Source: Dissulfurirhabdus thermomarina
GTDB lineage: Bacteria > Desulfobacterota > Dissulfuribacteria > Dissulfuribacterales > Dissulfurirhabdaceae
Assembly: GCF_012979235.1 (NCBI RefSeq)
Contig: NZ_JAATWC010000004.1
Coordinates: forward strand, 1-64,000
Reading direction: 5' to 3'
Length of the DNA stretch: 64,000 nt
Below, piece after piece: positions 50,240-59,871 of the stretch (the first letter of the stretch is position 1; every line of letters starts with the position of its first letter). Below the pieces are notes generated by a model. It saw nothing but the letters and a program-made list of their open reading frames with translations, searched no databases and had not been told where the DNA came from. The position numbers and the translations under genes are program-made.

Positions 50240-50798
50240 GACCCGCACCTCCCTTCATGCCCCGCATCTCCTGCGACGGGGCCAGCTCGATGGCCGTCGC
50301 CGGACACTCGAGGACGCAGATCCCGCAGGCCCGGCACCGGTCCGGGTCGATGAAGGCGTAACCCTCCGGGAGGATCCGCGGGGCGCCGAAGGGACACAGC
50401 CGCACGCAGGTGAGGCAGGCGACGCACTTGCCGCCGTCCACCCGGGCCAGCAGCCCCAGCTCGGCCATGCGGTCGACGTCCACCAGGCCGCGGGCGAGGG
50501 CCTCCTCTCGGAGGCCCCGGATGACGTCGGCCGGGCGGACCTCCTGCGGGCAGACCGGGATGCAGCTCTGGCACTGGGAGCAGGCCCAGATGACGTCCGA
50601 GGCCACGAGTTCCTCCTCCATGCCGAGGGCCACCATGTGCACGATCTTCCTGGGGTCGAACTCCGGCACCACCTTCTCCACCGGGCAGACCCCGCTGCAG
50701 GAGCCGCAGGCGTAGCAGCGGGCCAGGCTGGCACAACCCTCGCGGGCGGCCACCGCGGCGGCGAAGGACGGGTTCAGCTTTGTCTCCTGGATGGTCAT
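50229..50798 (-). CDS. HdrC-like iron-sulfur protein with extra ferredoxin domain
   Basis: 189 residues. The first half resembles HdrC with two clusters (CYACGSCSGVCPVE, CSQCQSCIPVCPQEVRP); the second half adds a 2x4Fe-4S ferredoxin (CVACLTCVRLCPFGAPR, CRACGICVLECPATAIE). In Hdr complexes HdrC links HdrA to HdrB. No HdrB gene (CCG motifs) lies here, so this protein may instead connect HdrA/MvhD with MetV. It sits 19 bp after the selenocysteine mvhD and overlaps mvhD2. Confidence 0.82.
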   Translation of the reverse strand: MTIQETKLNPSFAAAVAAREGCASLARCYACGSCSGVCPVEKVVPEFDPRKIVHMVALGMEEELVASDVIWACSQCQSCIPVCPQEVRPADVIRGLREEALARGLVDVDRMAELGLLARVDGGKCVACLTCVRLCPFGAPRILPEGYAFIDPDRCRACGICVLECPATAIELAPSQEMRGMKGGAGHAG

Positions 50799-50817
50799 CT
50801 CTGCGGTCCTCCGGCGC

Positions 50818-51582
50818 TCAAGCGGCCGTCCACTTGGCGCCCTTCTCCTTCACGCGGCCCAGCTTCGCCAGAGCCGCCAGCCCCTTCTCGATCTCCTCGG
50901 CGGCGGCCCCGGTCTTCTGGACCAGGTGCTTCACGTTGGCCGGCCCCTCGCCGGAGAGCGCCAGCCAGATCTCCTGGGTGACCCGCTCCTGGCGGAAGGC
51001 CGGCGCCACCTTCTGGGCCACCGCCTCCCGGATCCGGTCCGGGGCGTAGTCGCCTTCCTTGTGGAAGGACCGGGCCAGCGTCCCGATGGCCGTCCGGACG
51101 CGCCGGTCGTCGGCGGCCTTCACCGCCGCCGCCAGCCGCCGGACGAGGACATCCTTCGGCGGCTCGCCCTCCGCGCCCCCGAGGGGGCCGAGGCCCTTCA
51201 CCCGGGAGACGAACCCGGTGACGAGCTCCACGAACCGGGGCGCCTCCGCCGCGGAGGCCCAGTCGAGGCCGAACCTGTCGGGGTTCACCCCGGCGTCGGC
51301 CAGTGCCTGCCGTACCGCTTCCGCCATGATCATCGCCTCGTAATTACCAGACTGGTAATGGCATTCCCCGAGGTGTCACCCGCCGGTGAAGACCCCGTCG
51401 GCCCCGCACCGGAAGGCCTCGAGGACGAACCGGCCGTCGATGCGCCCCGTGCACATCACCCGGATCACCCGCACGTTGGGCGGGTACTGGTACCGGGACA
51501 CCCCGGCGGAGTCCGCCGCGGCGTAGCAACACCAGTGGCAGAAGAAGCCCAGAATGCGTGGATCGAAGCTCTCCCGGGTCAT
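50818..51582 (-). CDS. mvhD: Selenocysteine-containing MvhD (hydrogenase delta-type iron-sulfur subunit)
   Basis: 254 residues when the TGA at 51376-51378 is read as Sec69. Before it stands the MvhD N-terminal half ([49 protein letters not shown]), and directly after it [15 protein letters not shown] and the usual MvhD end ([19 protein letters not shown]). Family members have Cys at this GG-C-H position. Both halves are in the same frame, and splitting them would leave a 68-residue fragment. A C-terminal extension of about 85 residues looks like a helical winged domain. The ATG overlaps the hdrA stop (ATGA). MvhD transfers electrons to HdrA. Confidence 0.9.
51343..51378 (-). promoter_or_regulatory. 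UGA selenocysteine codon and SECIS hairpin in mvhD
   Basis: Sixteen nt after the TGA (51376-51378) the minus strand reads ATTACC, loop AGTCT, GGTAAT (51343-51359): a perfect 6-bp stem with a GU-containing apical loop. The AT-rich stem stands out in a region of very high GC, as expected of a constrained RNA element. Confidence 0.82.
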
Positions 51583-54500
51583 TTGTCGTCTCCCTTGCCG
51601 GCCTCGGCCGGGGCGCCGCCTTCCGGCACCTCGGCGAAGGCGTGGATCTGGGCCATGATGGCCTCGTCCGAGAAGCCTCCCATGGAGATGGCCAGCACCG
51701 GGCAGTGGGAGGCGCAGATGCCGCACCCCTTGCAGGAGGCCGTGATGGTCTCGGCCTTGCGCTTGCCGTCCACCTTTCGGACCTCGATGGCCTTGAAGGG
51801 GCAGAGGCTGGCGCAGATGCCGCAGCCGATGCAGGCCTCCGGGTTCACCCGGGAGACGATGGACGCGGCGGCCACCTTCCCCTTGGCCAGGGGGATGGCC
51901 GCCTTGCCGGCGGCGGCCCGGGCCTGGGCGATGCTCTCGTCGAGGGTCTTGGGCCCGTGGGCGAGGCCGCACACGTAGACGCCGTCCACCGCCACCTCCA
52001 CGGGGCGAAGCTTGGCATGGGCCTCGAGGAAGAAGCCGTCGGCGGTGAGCGGCGCCTTGAGGATCCGGGAAAGGGTCTCGTTCTCGCCGGGACGGATCCC
52101 CACGGAGAGGGCGAGGAGGTCCGCCGAAAGCTCGATGTCCTCGCCGAGGAGCCGGTCGAAGACCCGGACCTTGAGCCCCTTGCCCTTCCGGGTGACCTCG
52201 GGCTTGCGGTCGAGCTCGTAGCGCAGGAAGACGACCCCCCGCTCCCGGGCCTCCCGGTAGAGGTCCTCGGCGAAGCCGTAGGTCCGCATGTCGCGGTAGA
52301 GGACGGTGACCCGCGCCTCGGGGGCGAACTCCTTCACCCGGAGGGCGTTGCGGACCGCCTGGCTGCAGCAGAGCCGGCTGCAATGGCCCATGTCGTCGCC
52401 GCGGGAGCCCACGCACTGGATCATGACCACGGACTTCACCCCCCGGAGGCCGGCCTTGCCCTTGGCGAGCCGGGCCTCCAGCTCGAGCTGGGTCAGCACC
52501 CGGTCGCTCTCCCCGTAGAGGTAGGACGAGGGCCGGTACTCCTGGCCGCCCGTGGCGACGACCAGGACGCCGTGGTTGACGATCTCCGTGTGGCCGCCCT
52601 TGGCGATGGAGGAGGTGAAGTTGCCCACGTAGCCGCTCGTCCCCTCCAGGGTGGCATCGGTCATCACCTTGATCTTCTTGTGTTTCTTGACCCGAGCGGT
52701 GAGATCCTTCACGAGGTCCGCGGCCCGGGTCCCGTCCGGCAGCCGGTTGAGGCGGAGAAGGTTCCCGCCCAGGCGGTCGGAGCGTTCCACCAGGACCACC
52801 TGGAAGCCCTGGTCGGCGATGCTCAGCGCCGCGCTCATCCCCGCCGCCCCGCCGCCGAGCACCAGGGCGGCCGGGGTGACGTCCACCGTGGGCTGGTCCA
52901 GGGGCCGCAGGAGCCGCGCCTTGGCCACCGCCATCCGCACCAGGTCCTTGGCCTTCTCGGTGGCGGCCGCCGGCTCCTGGGCGTGGACCCAGGCGCACTG
53001 GTCGCGGATGTTGGCCATCTCCACCAGGGCCGGGTTCACCCCCACGGACTTCAGCGTCTCCTGGAAGAGGGGCTCGTGGGTCCGGGGGGAACAGGCCGCG
53101 ATCACCACCCGGTTGAGCCGGTGGCGGTGGATCTTCTCGGCCAGGGTCCGGAGCGCGTCCTGGGAGCACGAGTACATGTTGTCCTCGTAGAGGACCACGT
53201 TGGGGAGCGTGGCCGCGTAGTCCCGGACGGCGTGGACGTCCACCACGCCGGCGATGTTGACGCCGCAGTGGCAGACGAAGACGCCCACGCGGGGCTCCTC
53301 CTCGGCCAGGGCCCGGTCCTCCTCCGGGTAGGTCACGGTGACGGTCCGGGAGCCGCGGCCGGCGGCGAGCATCTCGGAGGCCCGGGCCGCGGCGCCGGAG
53401 GCCTGGGTCACGCTCTCCGGGATGTCCTTCGGCCCCTGGAAGGCGCCGGCCACGAAGATGCCGGGCCGCGTGGTGTCCAGCGGCAGCGCCGAGCCCGTCT
53501 TCGCGAAGGCGTAACGGTTGAGCTCGATGCCCGTGGTCTCGGCGATCACGTGGGCGTCCTCCGGGGAGTCGAGCCCCACGGAGAGGACCACCATGTCGAA
53601 GAGCTCGGAGTGGGAGGCGCCGTCCTCGGTGGTCCAGGAGAGGGCGAGCTTGCCGTCCACCTGGTCCACCCGGGGCACCCGGGCCCGGACGATGCGGAAA
53701 CCGTACTTCTTCTCCGCGCGCATCCGCGCCTCGTCGAAGCCCTTCCCCTGGGTCCGGACGTCCATGAAGAAGAGGGCGATGTCGAGGTCCGGGTCGTGCT
53801 CCTTGGCCACCGAGGCCTCCTTGAGGGCATACATGCAGCAGACCGAGGAGCAGTAGCCGTTGCCGCAGGTCTCGTCGCGGGAGCCCACGCACTGGAGGAA
53901 GGCGATCTTCTTCGGGTGCGCCTGGTCGGAGGGCCGGACGATCTCGCCCTCGGACGGCCCCGAGGCGCAGGTGAGGCGCTCGAACTCGAGGCTCGTCACC
54001 ACGTCGGGGAACCGGCCGTAGCCGTAGCGCTCGAGCACGGCGGGGTCGATCCGCCCGAAGCCGGGAGCCAGCACCACGGCCCCCACCTCGAGCTCGTGGT
54101 CCTTGGGCCGCTGGCTGAAGTCGATGGCCTGCGCCGTGCACGTCTGGGCGCAGACGTTGCAGGTGTCGTAGTTGACCCGGAGGCAGGCCTTCGGGTCGAT
54201 GGCGTAGCTGGAGGGGATGGCCTGGGCGTAGTCGATGTGGGGGGCCCGGGTCACGTCCAGCCGCTCGTTGTAGGTGTCGGGTATCACCCGTGGGCAGTAC
54301 ATGGTGCAGGTCCCGCAGGCGGTACACTTGTCCTCGTCGATGTAGCGGGGCTCCTGGTGCACCCGGGCCACGAACCGGCCGGGCTCGCCATCAAGGGCCT
54401 CGAGCCGCGCGTTGGTCAGGATTTCGATGTTTGGAGACCGACCGGCCTCAACCAGCTTCGGTGCGAGAATTCACAACGAGCAGTCGTTGGTCGGAAAGGT

Positions 54501-54644
54501 CTTGTCGAGCTGGGCCATCACGCCGCCGATGGAGGCGTTCTTCTCCACCAGGTAGACGTAGAAGCCGAGCTCGGCGAGGTCCAGGGCCGCCTGCACGCCG
54601 GCGATCCCGCCCCCCAGCACCATCACTGCACCTGTCTGTTTCAT
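51579..54644 (-). CDS. hdrA: Selenocysteine-containing HdrA with duplicated flavin module
   Basis: 1021 residues if the TGA at 54471-54473 is Sec58. [20 protein letters not shown] binds [14 protein letters not shown][13 protein letters not shown] is the HdrA motif where most homologues have Cys. [14 protein letters not shown] and [13 protein letters not shown] follow, then [10 protein letters not shown]. Near residue 590 a second Rossmann unit begins ([20 protein letters not shown]) with its own [18 protein letters not shown], so two HdrA units are fused. The C-terminus holds a 2x4Fe-4S ferredoxin ([36 protein letters not shown]). HdrA is the flavin-based electron-bifurcation or confurcation hub of Hdr complexes. 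49 bp after cooS and overlapping mvhD. Confidence 0.93.
54431..54473 (-). promoter_or_regulatory. UGA selenocysteine codon and candidate SECIS hairpin in hdrA
   Basis: Nineteen nt after the TGA (54471-54473) the minus strand can fold TTGAGGCC, loop GGTC, GGTCTCCAA (54431-54451) with one bulged C and one G-T pair. The loop keeps the expected G and U. It is less regular than those in mvhD and fdhA, so the RNA part is less certain than the Sec call itself. Confidence 0.65.
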
Positions 54645-54693
54645 GGTGTCACCTCGAAAAAAGGTCGCCCGTTGGTCGTCATGCCGCCCGGCC

Positions 54694-56688
54694 TCAGGCC
54701 CCGGGGCCGTGGCAGCCCACGTCCTGGAGCCCGGTCTGGAGCTCGCGCCGCATGGCCATGTCGAAGAGGACCCGCTCCTTCTTCTTGTCGAGGCCCAGGG
54801 CCTTGCGCTTGGCGTTGATGTGGTCGAGCATCTTGTTGGCGAACTCGTTGGAGGTCTGGGCCACGTCCCAGTGCGCGCCGTAGAGGTTCTCCATCTCCCG
54901 GAAGCAGTAGTCCGTCACCACCTTGGAGCCGGTGGTGGGGAAGCTGGGCCCGAAGATCACCGAGGCCCCGCTCGAGACGAAGTACTGCCCGATGGCCACC
55001 GCCTTCTCGCTCATCCACTGGGGCGCGCACCCCACGGCGGGAAGATCGCTGATGTCGTTGCCGAGGCCGCCGGTGAGGACCATCTCGGTGGCGGCGATGA
55101 GGATCCGGCTGTTGTCCACGCAGGAACCCATGTGGAGCACCGGGGGGCACCCCACGGCCTCGAGGACCTCCTTGAGCCCGTCGCCCGCCATGGAGAGGGC
55201 CTCGGGGGTGAGCAGCCCGGCCCGGCCCATGCCCGTGGCGGCGCACCCGGTCACCAGCACCAGGACGTCGTTGGCGATGAGCTCCTTGGCCAGCTCGATG
55301 TGGACCTCCTCGAGGACCCGGTAGTTGTCGCAGCCCACGATGGCGGCCACGCCCCGGATACGGCCGTTGGCGATGTTGTCGTTCAGGGGCTTGTAGCTGC
55401 CGCGGAAGCGCCCGCCGAGCATGTAGGTGATGGTCTCGTGGCTGAAGCCGGCCACCACGTCCATCTGGTGGACGGGGATGTAGTGCTTGCCCCGCTCCGG
55501 GTAGGCCGCGATGGCCTGGCGGAGGATCTCCTTGGCGGAATCCAGGGCGCGGTGCTCGTCGAAGGCGATGTGCCGGGCCCCGGGGATCTTGGCCTTCTCG
55601 GAGGTGGTGACGAGCCGGGTGTGGAACTGCCCCGCGGCGGGGGAGACGCCCTGCATGATGCACTGGACGTCCACCACCATGGCCTCCACGGCCCCCGTGG
55701 CCAGGACCACCTCCTGCTGCACGAAGCTGCCCGCGATGGGGAGTCCGCGGCGCATGAGGATCTCGTTCCCGGTGCAGCAGACCCCGGCGAGGTTGACGCC
55801 CTTGGCGCCCACCTTCTTCGCCTCGGCGACGATCTCGGGGTCGTTGGCCGCCATGGCCAGGGCCTCGGCCACCACGGGCTCGTGCCCGTGCACCGTGACG
55901 TTGACCTCGTCCTCCTTGAGGACCCCGATGTTCACCTTGGTGCGGATGGGCACCGGGGTCCCGAACATGACGTCGGAGAGCTCGGTGGCGATCATGGAGG
56001 CCCCCCAGCCGTCGGCCAAGGCGCACCGGGCGGCCTGGAAGAGGAGGTTGGCGGCGTCCTGGTCCACCCCCATGTGGGTCCGGTGCATGAGCTCCACCAC
56101 CTCGCGGTCGATGCCCCGGGGCGCCACCCCGAGCTTGGCCCACACCTCCTGGCGGGCCTTGGGGGCGCGCTTCATGAGGGCGAGCCCGCCCTCCTGCTGG
56201 CCGAACTGGTTCACCAGCAGGGTCCCCACCTCGATGGCGAGGTCGGTGGTCGCCTTGTCGGCCGGGTCGATGCCGAGCCGCTGCGCCGTGGCGCGGAGCT
56301 TGGCGGCGTCCTTGATCTCGTAGGGGGTCTCGCCCCGGGCGGTGGCCAGGAAGGCCAGCGCCATGCCCCGGCCGTGGTCCATGTGGGCGGAAGAGCCCCC
56401 GGCCACGATCCGGGCGAAGTTGCGGGCGGCCACCGTGGCGGCGTCGGCGCCGCAGACCCCGATCATCTGGTCCACGCCCTCGATGATCTGGCAGGGCCCC
56501 ATGTTGCAGTTCCGGCAGCAGGTGCCGCCCTTGCCGAAGAGGCAGGGCTCGGCCGCCCGCTGCGCGACCCGGTGGGCGGCGGTCACCACCCCGGAGGCGC
56601 AGGACTGGCAGAGCACGTCCTGGTTCGTCTCGCACTGGATGCTCGGGCACCCGCCGTTTCCCTTCTCGAAGCGCTTGCTGGTATCCAT
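54694..56688 (-). CDS. cooS: Anaerobic carbon-monoxide dehydrogenase catalytic subunit
   Basis: 664 residues. The N-terminal D/B-cluster cysteines are in [20 protein letters not shown], and further cluster ligands are seen in [40 protein letters not shown]-type sequence (around residue 470) and [17 protein letters not shown]-type sequence ([15 protein letters not shown]) is also present. It is the Ni-Fe enzyme that reduces CO2 to CO for AcsB. It lies between folD and hdrA, 51 and 49 bp apart. No CooC maturation ATPase is next to it. Confidence 0.96.
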   Translation of the reverse strand: MDTSKRFEKGNGGCPSIQCETNQDVLCQSCASGVVTAAHRVAQRAAEPCLFGKGGTCCRNCNMGPCQIIEGVDQMIGVCGADAATVAARNFARIVAGGSSAHMDHGRGMALAFLATARGETPYEIKDAAKLRATAQRLGIDPADKATTDLAIEVGTLLVNQFGQQEGGLALMKRAPKARQEVWAKLGVAPRGIDREVVELMHRTHMGVDQDAANLLFQAARCALADGWGASMIATELSDVMFGTPVPIRTKVNIGVLKEDEVNVTVHGHEPVVAEALAMAANDPEIVAEAKKVGAKGVNLAGVCCTGNEILMRRGLPIAGSFVQQEVVLATGAVEAMVVDVQCIMQGVSPAAGQFHTRLVTTSEKAKIPGARHIAFDEHRALDSAKEILRQAIAAYPERGKHYIPVHQMDVVAGFSHETITYMLGGRFRGSYKPLNDNIANGRIRGVAAIVGCDNYRVLEEVHIELAKELIANDVLVLVTGCAATGMGRAGLLTPEALSMAGDGLKEVLEAVGCPPVLHMGSCVDNSRILIAATEMVLTGGLGNDISDLPAVGCAPQWMSEKAVAIGQYFVSSGASVIFGPSFPTTGSKVVTDYCFREMENLYGAHWDVAQTSNEFANKMLDHINAKRKALGLDKKKERVLFDMAMRRELQTGLQDVGCHGPGA

Positions 56689-56739
56689 CTGGTTCTGTCC
56701 CCCTGGCGTCGGATTGCTCCCCTCGAGCCCCCGCCCCGA

Positions 56740-57627
56740 TCAGGCCAGGCCCGCGAACTGCTTGGCGGCCTGGACCGTGTTCTTCATGAGCATGGTGATG
56801 GTCATGGGCCCCACGCCCCCGGGCACGGGGGTGATGGCCGCGGCCTTCTCCTTGACGGCCTCGAAGTCCACGTCGCCGCACAGGATGGCCTTCCCTTCCG
56901 GGGTCTTGCCGATGCGGTTGACCCCGACGTCGATGACCACCGCCCCCTCCTTCACCATGTCGGCGGTGATGACCTTGGGCCGACCGGCGGCCACCACGAG
57001 GATGTCGGCCCGGCGGGTGTGGAAGGCCATGTCCCGGGTCCGGGTGTGGCAGACGGTGACCGTGGCGTTGCCCGCCGCCCGCTTCTGGAGCATGAGATTG
57101 GCGATGGGCTTGCCCACGATGTTGCTCCGGCCCACCACCACCGCCTCGGCGCCGCTGGTCTCCACCCCGGAGCGCTCCAGCATCTCGAGGATGCCGTGGG
57201 GCGTGCAGGGCAGGAAGCACTGTTCCCCGATGACCATCTTGCCCACGTTGACCGGGTGGAAGCCGTCCACGTCCTTGTCGGGGTCGATGGCGTAGAGGAC
57301 CTTGGTCTCGTTGATGTGCTTCGGCAGCGGCAGCTGGACCAGGATGCCGTGGATGGCCGGGTCCTTGTTGTACTTGTCGATGAGCGCCAGGAGGGCCTCC
57401 TCGGTGATATCCTCGGGCTGGTTGTCCTGCACCGAGTGAAAGCCGAGCTCGTGGGCCGTCTTCTGCTTGGCCGTCACGTAGGAGACCGAGGCCGGGTTCT
57501 CGCCCACCAGGATGGTCACGAGCCCCGGGGTGACGCCGTGCTGCTCCTTGAGCCCGGCCACCTCGGCCTTGAGTTCCTCCCGGATCTGCTTGGCGATCTC
57601 GACGCCGCTGATGATCTTTGCCGTCAT
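56740..57627 (-). CDS. folD: Bifunctional methylene-THF dehydrogenase/methenyl-THF cyclohydrolase
   Basis: 295 residues from the ATG at 57627. VTILVGENPASVSYVTAKQK contains the catalytic Lys, VQLPLPKHINETKVL and PCTPHGILEMLERSGV are family signatures, VVVGRSNIVGKPIANLML starts the Rossmann fold, and PVPGGVGPMTITMLM closes the protein. It converts formyl-derived methenyl-THF to methylene-THF. First gene after the intergenic region behind fhs and the probable head of the cooS-hdrA-acs operon. Confidence 0.96.
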   Translation of the reverse strand: MTAKIISGVEIAKQIREELKAEVAGLKEQHGVTPGLVTILVGENPASVSYVTAKQKTAHELGFHSVQDNQPEDITEEALLALIDKYNKDPAIHGILVQLPLPKHINETKVLYAIDPDKDVDGFHPVNVGKMVIGEQCFLPCTPHGILEMLERSGVETSGAEAVVVGRSNIVGKPIANLMLQKRAAGNATVTVCHTRTRDMAFHTRRADILVVAAGRPKVITADMVKEGAVVIDVGVNRIGKTPEGKAILCGDVDFEAVKEKAAAITPVPGGVGPMTITMLMKNTVQAAKQFAGLA

Positions 57628-57938
57628 TGTCCCTGTCTCCTTCCCCTGATGATGGCGTCCCAACAATGCGCCGACTGCTCGAGTTGCCTCGGATGTGCCC
57701 CGGCATTCGGCGCTTGCCGCGCCATCCGATCCGAGGCCCCCTGCCCCCGGCGGGGCCGCCCGTCCTCATCATCGCCGGCCGCCCCCGGGCGGCCGCCACG
57801 CGTGACCCTCCCTGTTGTGCCAGAACCGTGCCGGACCGGGTCGGCGGGGGCGTCCCGAGAAATATTTTCTTCAGTTAACCGTTTTTCCGTATTTTTTCAA
57901 ACCCGACAAGGTGCCACGTTTTTACATTCGGTGGCAAC
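57628..57938 (-). promoter_or_regulatory. Leader and candidate promoter region of the folD-to-fdhA operon
   Basis: It holds a conspicuous AT-rich island at about 57850-57905 in otherwise GC-rich DNA. On the minus strand TTGAAA is followed 17 nt later by TAACTG within it, a weak sigma70-type match, and GTTAAC lies between. No known riboswitch or regulator site was recognised in the remaining leader of about 220 nt. Confidence 0.35.
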
Positions 57939-57970
57939 AAAAAGCCCCTGGGGCGTTTCTCCCCAGGGGC
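57939..57970 (-). terminator. Intrinsic terminator after fhs
   Basis: On the minus strand a perfect 10-bp stem GCCCCTGGGG / CCCCAGGGGC with a 7-nt loop is followed by TTTTTG. It separates fhs from the folD transcription unit. Confidence 0.88.
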
Positions 57971-57992
57971 GGGGTATTCCGCACCAGCGAGG

Positions 57993-59756
57993 CTAGAAGA
58001 GGCCCTTGACCTTGCCGGTTTCCACATCGACGTCGATCCGCCGGTAGGCCGGGTCGGAGCCCGTCCCGGGCATGAGGCTGATGGCCCCGGCCACGGGCAC
58101 CACGAAGCCGGCGCCCTTGTAGGTCAGGATGTCGCGCACGTGGAGGGTCCAGTCCTTGGGCACGCCCTTGAGGTTCGGGTTGTCCGAGAGGCTGAGGTGG
58201 GTCTTCACCATGCAGGTGCCGAGCTTGGCGAGCTCCGGATCCTTCTCCATGGCCTCGGCCTTGGCGGCGGCCTCCGGGCTGTAGGTGACCCCGGCGCCGC
58301 CGTAGACCTCCCGGGTGATCATCTCGATCCGCTTCCGGAGCGGCACGTCCAGCTCGTAGAGGTAGCGGAAGTCGTTGGGCTCCTCGCAGGCATCCACCAC
58401 GGCGTCGGCGAACTCGAGGGCGCCGTCGCCGCCCTTGAGCCAATGCTCCGAGACGGCCACGCGGGCCCCGGCGGCCTCGCAGAGCCGCCGCACGGCGGCG
58501 ATCTCGTCCTTGGTGTCGGTGTAGAAGGCGTTGATGCAGACCACGGGGTTGATGCCCGCCTTCTTCACGGTCTCGATGTGGTGAAGGAGGTTGGCCGTCC
58601 CCTTCTCCACCCACTCCACGTTCTCGCGGGCGTACTCCTCGGGCATGGGGCGGCCGGGCCGCGGGATGGGGGCCCCGCCGTGGCACTTGAGGGCCCGGAT
58701 GGTGGCCACCACCACGGCGCAGTTGGGCTTGAGTCCGCTGAACCGGCACTTCAAGTTCCAGAACTTCTCGAACCCGATGTCCGCGCCGAAGCCGCTCTCG
58801 GTGACGAGGTAGTCGCCCAGCTTGAGGCCGATGCGGTCGGCGATGACCGAGGACTGCCCGATGGCGATGTTGGCGAAAGGCCCGGCGTGGATGAGGCAGG
58901 GCTGGCCCTCGATGGTCTGCATGAGGTTGGGGTTGACGGCCTCCACCATCCAGGCGGTCATGGCCCCGGCCACCTCGAGGTCCTCGGTGGTGACGGGCTT
59001 TCCGGTCTTGTCGTAGGCCACCACGATGCGGCCGATGCGCTCGCGGAGGTCCTTGAGGTCCGTGGCCACGGCCAGGATGGCCATGATCTCGGAACTCACC
59101 GCGATGTTGAAGCCGCTCTGCATGGTGAAGCCGTCCATGCGCCCGCCGAGGCCCAGGGTGATGTTGCGCAGGGCCTGGGCGCAGAAGTCGATGATCCAGC
59201 GGAACTCCACGCTCTTCGGGTGGATGTCGAGACGCTTGAGCCCCCGCTGGGCCAGCTGCTCGTCGGTGTAGTTGGCCTCGTGCTGCATCCGGGCGGTGAG
59301 CGCCACCATCCCCAGGTTGTGGGCGTTCATGATGGCGTTGATGTCGCCGGTGAGCCCCAGGGAGAACTTGGAGAGCGGGATCACCTGGGCCAGGCCGCCG
59401 CCCGCGGCGCTCCCCTTGATGTTGAAGGTGGGGCCGCCGGAGGGCTGCCGGAGGGCGCCCACCACGTTCTTGCCGCGCTTTCCGAGCCCCTCCATGAGAC
59501 CCACGGCGCAGGTGCTCTTGCCCTCCCCGAGGGGAGTCGGGGTGATGGCCGTGACGTCGATGTACTTCCCGTCCGGGCGGTCCTTCAGCCGCTCGAGGGC
59601 CTTGGCGTAGTCGATCTTCGCCACGTAGTGGCCGTAGGGCAGGAGTTCCTCCTTGTCGAGGCCCAGCTCGTCACCGAGCTGGTAGACGGTCTTCATGTGT
59701 TCCTCCGCCGCCTCGGCGATCTGCCAGTCCTTCATCTTGGTGGGGTCGAGCTGCAT
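57993..59756 (-). CDS. fhs: Formate--tetrahydrofolate ligase
   Basis: 587 residues. The P-loop region is [20 protein letters not shown], and other family blocks are [56 protein letters not shown] and [13 protein letters not shown]. It activates formate with ATP to formyl-THF, the second step of the methyl branch. It has its own terminator and lies directly upstream of the folD operon on the same strand, so it may have a separate promoter or provide partial read-through. Confidence 0.97.
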   Translation of the reverse strand: MQLDPTKMKDWQIAEAAEEHMKTVYQLGDELGLDKEELLPYGHYVAKIDYAKALERLKDRPDGKYIDVTAITPTPLGEGKSTCAVGLMEGLGKRGKNVVGALRQPSGGPTFNIKGSAAGGGLAQVIPLSKFSLGLTGDINAIMNAHNLGMVALTARMQHEANYTDEQLAQRGLKRLDIHPKSVEFRWIIDFCAQALRNITLGLGGRMDGFTMQSGFNIAVSSEIMAILAVATDLKDLRERIGRIVVAYDKTGKPVTTEDLEVAGAMTAWMVEAVNPNLMQTIEGQPCLIHAGPFANIAIGQSSVIADRIGLKLGDYLVTESGFGADIGFEKFWNLKCRFSGLKPNCAVVVATIRALKCHGGAPIPRPGRPMPEEYARENVEWVEKGTANLLHHIETVKKAGINPVVCINAFYTDTKDEIAAVRRLCEAAGARVAVSEHWLKGGDGALEFADAVVDACEEPNDFRYLYELDVPLRKRIEMITREVYGGAGVTYSPEAAAKAEAMEKDPELAKLGTCMVKTHLSLSDNPNLKGVPKDWTLHVRDILTYKGAGFVVPVAGAISLMPGTGSDPAYRRIDVDVETGKVKGLF

Positions 59757-59871
59757 GCGATGTCCTCCCTCCGGATCGAGATTGACGGGAACGCGGACGC
59801 CCCCCGCCTGGATCGGCCGCGGGCCGGGTGAATCGGGATTCAGAATTCCTAACCGACCGGGCGCGGGCTTG

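Noticed and set aside
50818-51333. Independent 171-residue hypothetical protein
   Set aside because: Its N-terminal part is the C-terminal half of MvhD and it shares the frame of the upstream half across one TGA; treated as one Sec-containing gene.
51376-54327. 983-codon frame alternative to hdrA on the same strand
   Set aside because: Pro/Arg/Gly-rich shadow frame; only its last 69 codons are real, as the start of mvhD.
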